Part shown: positions 61,176 through 64,000 of the stretch, in pieces
Numbering within the stretch: position 1 is the first letter of the stretch
How the letters are laid out: every line of letters starts with the position of its first letter
Assembly (NCBI RefSeq): GCF_010183535.1
Contig: NC_071331.1
Coordinates: 15,190,001-15,254,000 of the forward strand
Reading direction: 5' to 3'
Length of the DNA stretch: 64,000 bases
Source of the DNA: Caenorhabditis remanei
Taxonomy: Eukaryota > Nematoda > Chromadorea > Rhabditida > Rhabditidae
The notes under the pieces: generated by a model
Seen by the model: the letters and a program-made list of their open reading frames with translations, nothing else
What the model was told of the DNA's origin: nothing
Databases searched by the model: none
Translations under genes and position numbers: made by a program

Positions 61176-64000
61176 ATGCGGAGTCCGCAAGGGACGATGT
61201 CCATCACTACCATCAGCTGTTTACTGCTTGTTACAGTTCTTCCAGCTACTGTAGAAGCAGTTCAGTCGACATTCAACTACGTCCCAATCGGACAAAATCC
61301 CACACTCTACACTCCTGGTTTTGAACCCATAATGCATCTCGACCAGGTTTTATTTCGACTCGAATTATCTCGTCTAATTCCTGTGTTGAATTTCAGATGA
61401 CATTCAACGATACAGTTTTCTCAGACCGCGCCTTTCTCGTGGAATTCTATGCTGACTGGTATTCAAAACTCCCCAAGAATTCTGTTACAAGAAATCGCAT
61501 TACAGGTGTGGACATTGCCGTGCTTTCGCTCCATATTTCCGCCAGTTCGCTAATATGGTCCGTGATTGGTATCCAGTCGTGACGGTAGCTGTCATCAACT
61601 GCGCTGATTCTTTCAATCAAGCGGCATGCCGGGAAAACGGTGTCACTTATTTCCCCATGATGAAGGTAAGAGAACGAAAATTGTTCGTCATCGGTAGCTT
61701 TTTCTGTTGATTAGAGACTGAACATAGAGGGTTGTTATGTCATTTTTTGGGTTCATATTTACACTGGCCGACACATATACACAAACGGTTAGAAATCGAG
61801 GTGCTCTCATTTTGTGTGTGCGATTCGAAAAAAAAAAGGTGGTGATAGCATTTGGTTTTGGTTTTTGGGTAAATAAATAATAATTGAAGCACAGCCGGAC
61901 AAACGAGAAGTTCTCGGAAATAATGATGACTCGCACCATCGGCTCTATGCACAGTATCACAGCGATTTCATGTGTGTGTGCTCAGATTTTTGATTTCTGT
62001 GGGGAACGGATAAATTGAAGAGAAGAGAGATTTGAGAGACGTAGAGAAGGTCAATTGATAAGAGAAGGGGAGGTATTTCCTGGAAACGATAAGTGGCTTT
62101 ATGAGTCATTTTTCTAGTGAAACATCTAGATACTTGAGTATTATGTTCGATACTAGTTAGAGTCAAGGGGTTAGAATAGCTTGAAGTTTAATTGCAATGA
62201 TATTTTCTAGTCTTCGTATCTTATCATTTCGACAAAGATCTCTTTGAGTTGTCACGGTTTCGAACACATATTGTTTCACTCTCTCTTACAACCTGTATCT
62301 CTTCTCACCTGCTTCAAATCAGCAGAGAGCCTTCAAAAAAGCGCCGGATGGCTTTTCGACCAAAGAATAGGAAGCGCTGTTCATTTCAATGTTGACCCGC
62401 AATCGATTATTTGTTTTCTCACCACCGGATTGACGTGAATCGCCCTCTCGAAGAAGACCAAAAGACGTTTTTAATGAAATCTGAGAGGCATCGCAATTGT
62501 GCTCCGCGCTTGTTCTCTTTTTTTGTATGTGAATGGAGAGGAGGTTGTTCGCACTTTAAAACAAATAAAGAAACGAAAAATTTCAAAAAAAATTTCAAGA
62601 AAAGGTAAACTCATAAACATAGCGTTTTTTTCAGTACTTCCCAAGAACAGCAACAACAGCGACTCAAGGAAAACTGTTTGAGACGCCACATTCTGCTGAA
62701 CAGATACGAGACACTTTGCTACGCACAGTTAGCAACGAGTATATGTTCAACAGGTACGGGTTTTACTTCTTGATAGGGTCATTTTTCATCAGATGAAAAG
62801 AGCTCGAAAAAGAAAAAAACTATGAATCACACTAACAAGTTATCCAGTTCCAGATATCCCGACTGGCCTAATCTGGGACACATAGCCGTCGACAGCCGTA
62901 CTACCTATGGGCAACTTTGGGATGGAGTGCCCCCGAAAGCTAACTATATGGCAATTCTATTCGAAGAATATGATGGGGTTGGTGCTCAATTCGTTATGGA
63001 TCTCATTTCTCGGAATCATATTCTCGGAGCCCGCCGTGCTCTTTCCAACTCACCACTCGTTCAAATGTTAAATATTCGAAACTTCCCAACAGTGGCACTC
63101 TTCAGAAGAGATCACCAACAAGCTCTATACATGCAAAGATATACCAATCAAACAGTGAAAGAAATTGATGATGCCATCACTGGTGATATGAAACAAGGTG
63201 GAAGACAAGCACCAATTTTAACAACTACATATGCTCCAACAACTACAACCACCCAAACACCACTCATCGACTGTCACTCATACCCAGACCGTTGTCGTGA
63301 TATGTATTATGTTTCTGAAACCGACATGCTTAAAGCAATGCGAATGGCTCTTCTTGATGAAGTAACCCGTGTTCCAGGATCTATTCGAGGTGATAACTTC
63401 ACCAATTTGCACGAATTCATGACTCTTTTATCAAACGTGAGTTTTTCTTTTGGAAAAATAGATTTTAACTAGTTTGAACATTTTAGCACTTCCCAGTTCT
63501 ATCTTTCCAAAATGACATCAGAAGAATGCGCGCGAAAAGAACAACTTCTGTGGTGAGTTTTTCTGATTTAAATAAATAAATAATTATTGTTCAATTTCAG
63601 ATTCTTCGTAATTCTGAACGTGCTCGTCTTGTGTTCACCCACATGCGTGAGTTCCTTGAAGGCCGAAAAGCAGTCGGATCAGTATCTGCCGATGAGTATC
63701 GTCGTCAGTTCGAAAGTGTTGAACGCGTCTATGCCAGCCCATTCCCTGTGAATTCCACATGGCAACACTGCAAGGGGTCATCACCACAATATCGTGGATA
63801 CACGTGCGGACTCTGGACAACATTCCATGCTCTAACTGTTCATACTTATATTGACACAATTAAGGATGACTTTGTGAATCCAATGAAACCATTGAGCACA
63901 ATACAAGGATGGGTGAAGAGCTTCTTTGGATGTGAACACTGTCGTAATCATTTCATGCATATGACAACGACACTATTCCCATTGAATGAAAGACGAGTAC
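61176..64000 (+). CDS. Quiescin sulfhydryl oxidase (QSOX), partial at window end
   Basis: This is a secretory-pathway flavoenzyme that makes disulphides in client proteins and passes electrons to oxygen. Exons are 61176-61346, 61397-61458, 61506-61665, 62635-62753, 62854-63436, 63487-63552 and 63601 to the edge (about 520 residues seen). A signal peptide (ISCLLLVTVLPATVEA) is followed by a thioredoxin domain with the redox motif WCGHC at 78-82, its Trp codon split by an intron. A second, redox-inactive thioredoxin-like domain comes next (ending about residue 360), with a Thr-rich linker TTTYAPTTTTT. The helical region then leads to the Erv/ALR domain, shown by YTCGLWTTFHALTVHTY and the catalytic FFGCEHCRNHF. 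The C-terminus lies outside. The 970-bp third intron has no feature I can name. A TTTTTCAG acceptor one base before the ATG supports the start. Confidence 0.94.

Noticed and set aside
1..64000. CRISPR arrays, bacterial operons or ribosomal RNA
   Set aside because: No regularly spaced direct repeats with unique spacers and no rRNA sequence were seen. The spliceosomal introns throughout show this is animal nuclear DNA.

Overview
This window is nematode nuclear DNA, almost certainly from a Caenorhabditis species. Introns are short (about 45-60 nt) with TTTTCAG acceptors, genes are compact, the DNA is AT-rich, and several adjacent genes show trans-splicing-type junctions (AATAAA followed 110-120 nt later by a 3' splice site next to an ATG). 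The gene content (ALY/REF, a ZDHHC6-type palmitoyltransferase, uridine kinase, an nlr-1/Caspr-type receptor and quiescin sulfhydryl oxidase) recalls C. elegans chromosome IV. That placement is from memory and was not checked.

Layout. 1-2464 (+): the 3' end of an ALY/REF mRNA-export factor, then a DHHC palmitoyltransferase, probably in one operon. 4490-7692 (+): a small protein with ETX/MTX2 (aerolysin-like) features and no signal peptide. 8104-32955 (-): eight genes on one strand, 225-500 bp apart, transcribed in the order G, F, E, D, C, B, A, uridine kinase. Genes A-E are clear paralogues. Each has one or two copies of a two-part beta-rich module of about 150 residues, a disordered Ser/Asn/Arg-rich linker, a short helix ending RLKL or similar, and a C-terminal helix containing a YEELM-like motif. 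F and G are more distant and are linked mainly by position and general style. 36908-38955 (+): a further, inverted relative (H). 42295-43160 (+): a secreted CSTGNC-repeat protein. 43437-49231 (-): a neurexin-like receptor of the Caspr type (nlr-1). 61176-64000 (+): a quiescin sulfhydryl oxidase that runs off the edge.

Mobile DNA is concentrated in and around the paralogue cluster. There is a 594-bp foldback element in the last intron of gene C whose 7-bp target duplication overlaps the 3' splice site. A 2.7-kb composite of palindromes sits in an intron of gene E. A nested foldback with an 8-bp target duplication and a tRNA-like sequence lies just upstream of the first gene of the cluster. A TTAA-flanked palindrome follows gene H. 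Three of these foldbacks have arms built from a short repeated unit.

The most unusual content is the cluster. It looks like a tandemly amplified, co-transcribed, nematode-type family with disordered linkers, joined to a nucleotide-salvage kinase. I recognise no characterised function for it. Exon coordinates were derived by hand from reading frames and splice sites. Every internal junction listed keeps the frame, but first exons and untranslated ends are less certain.
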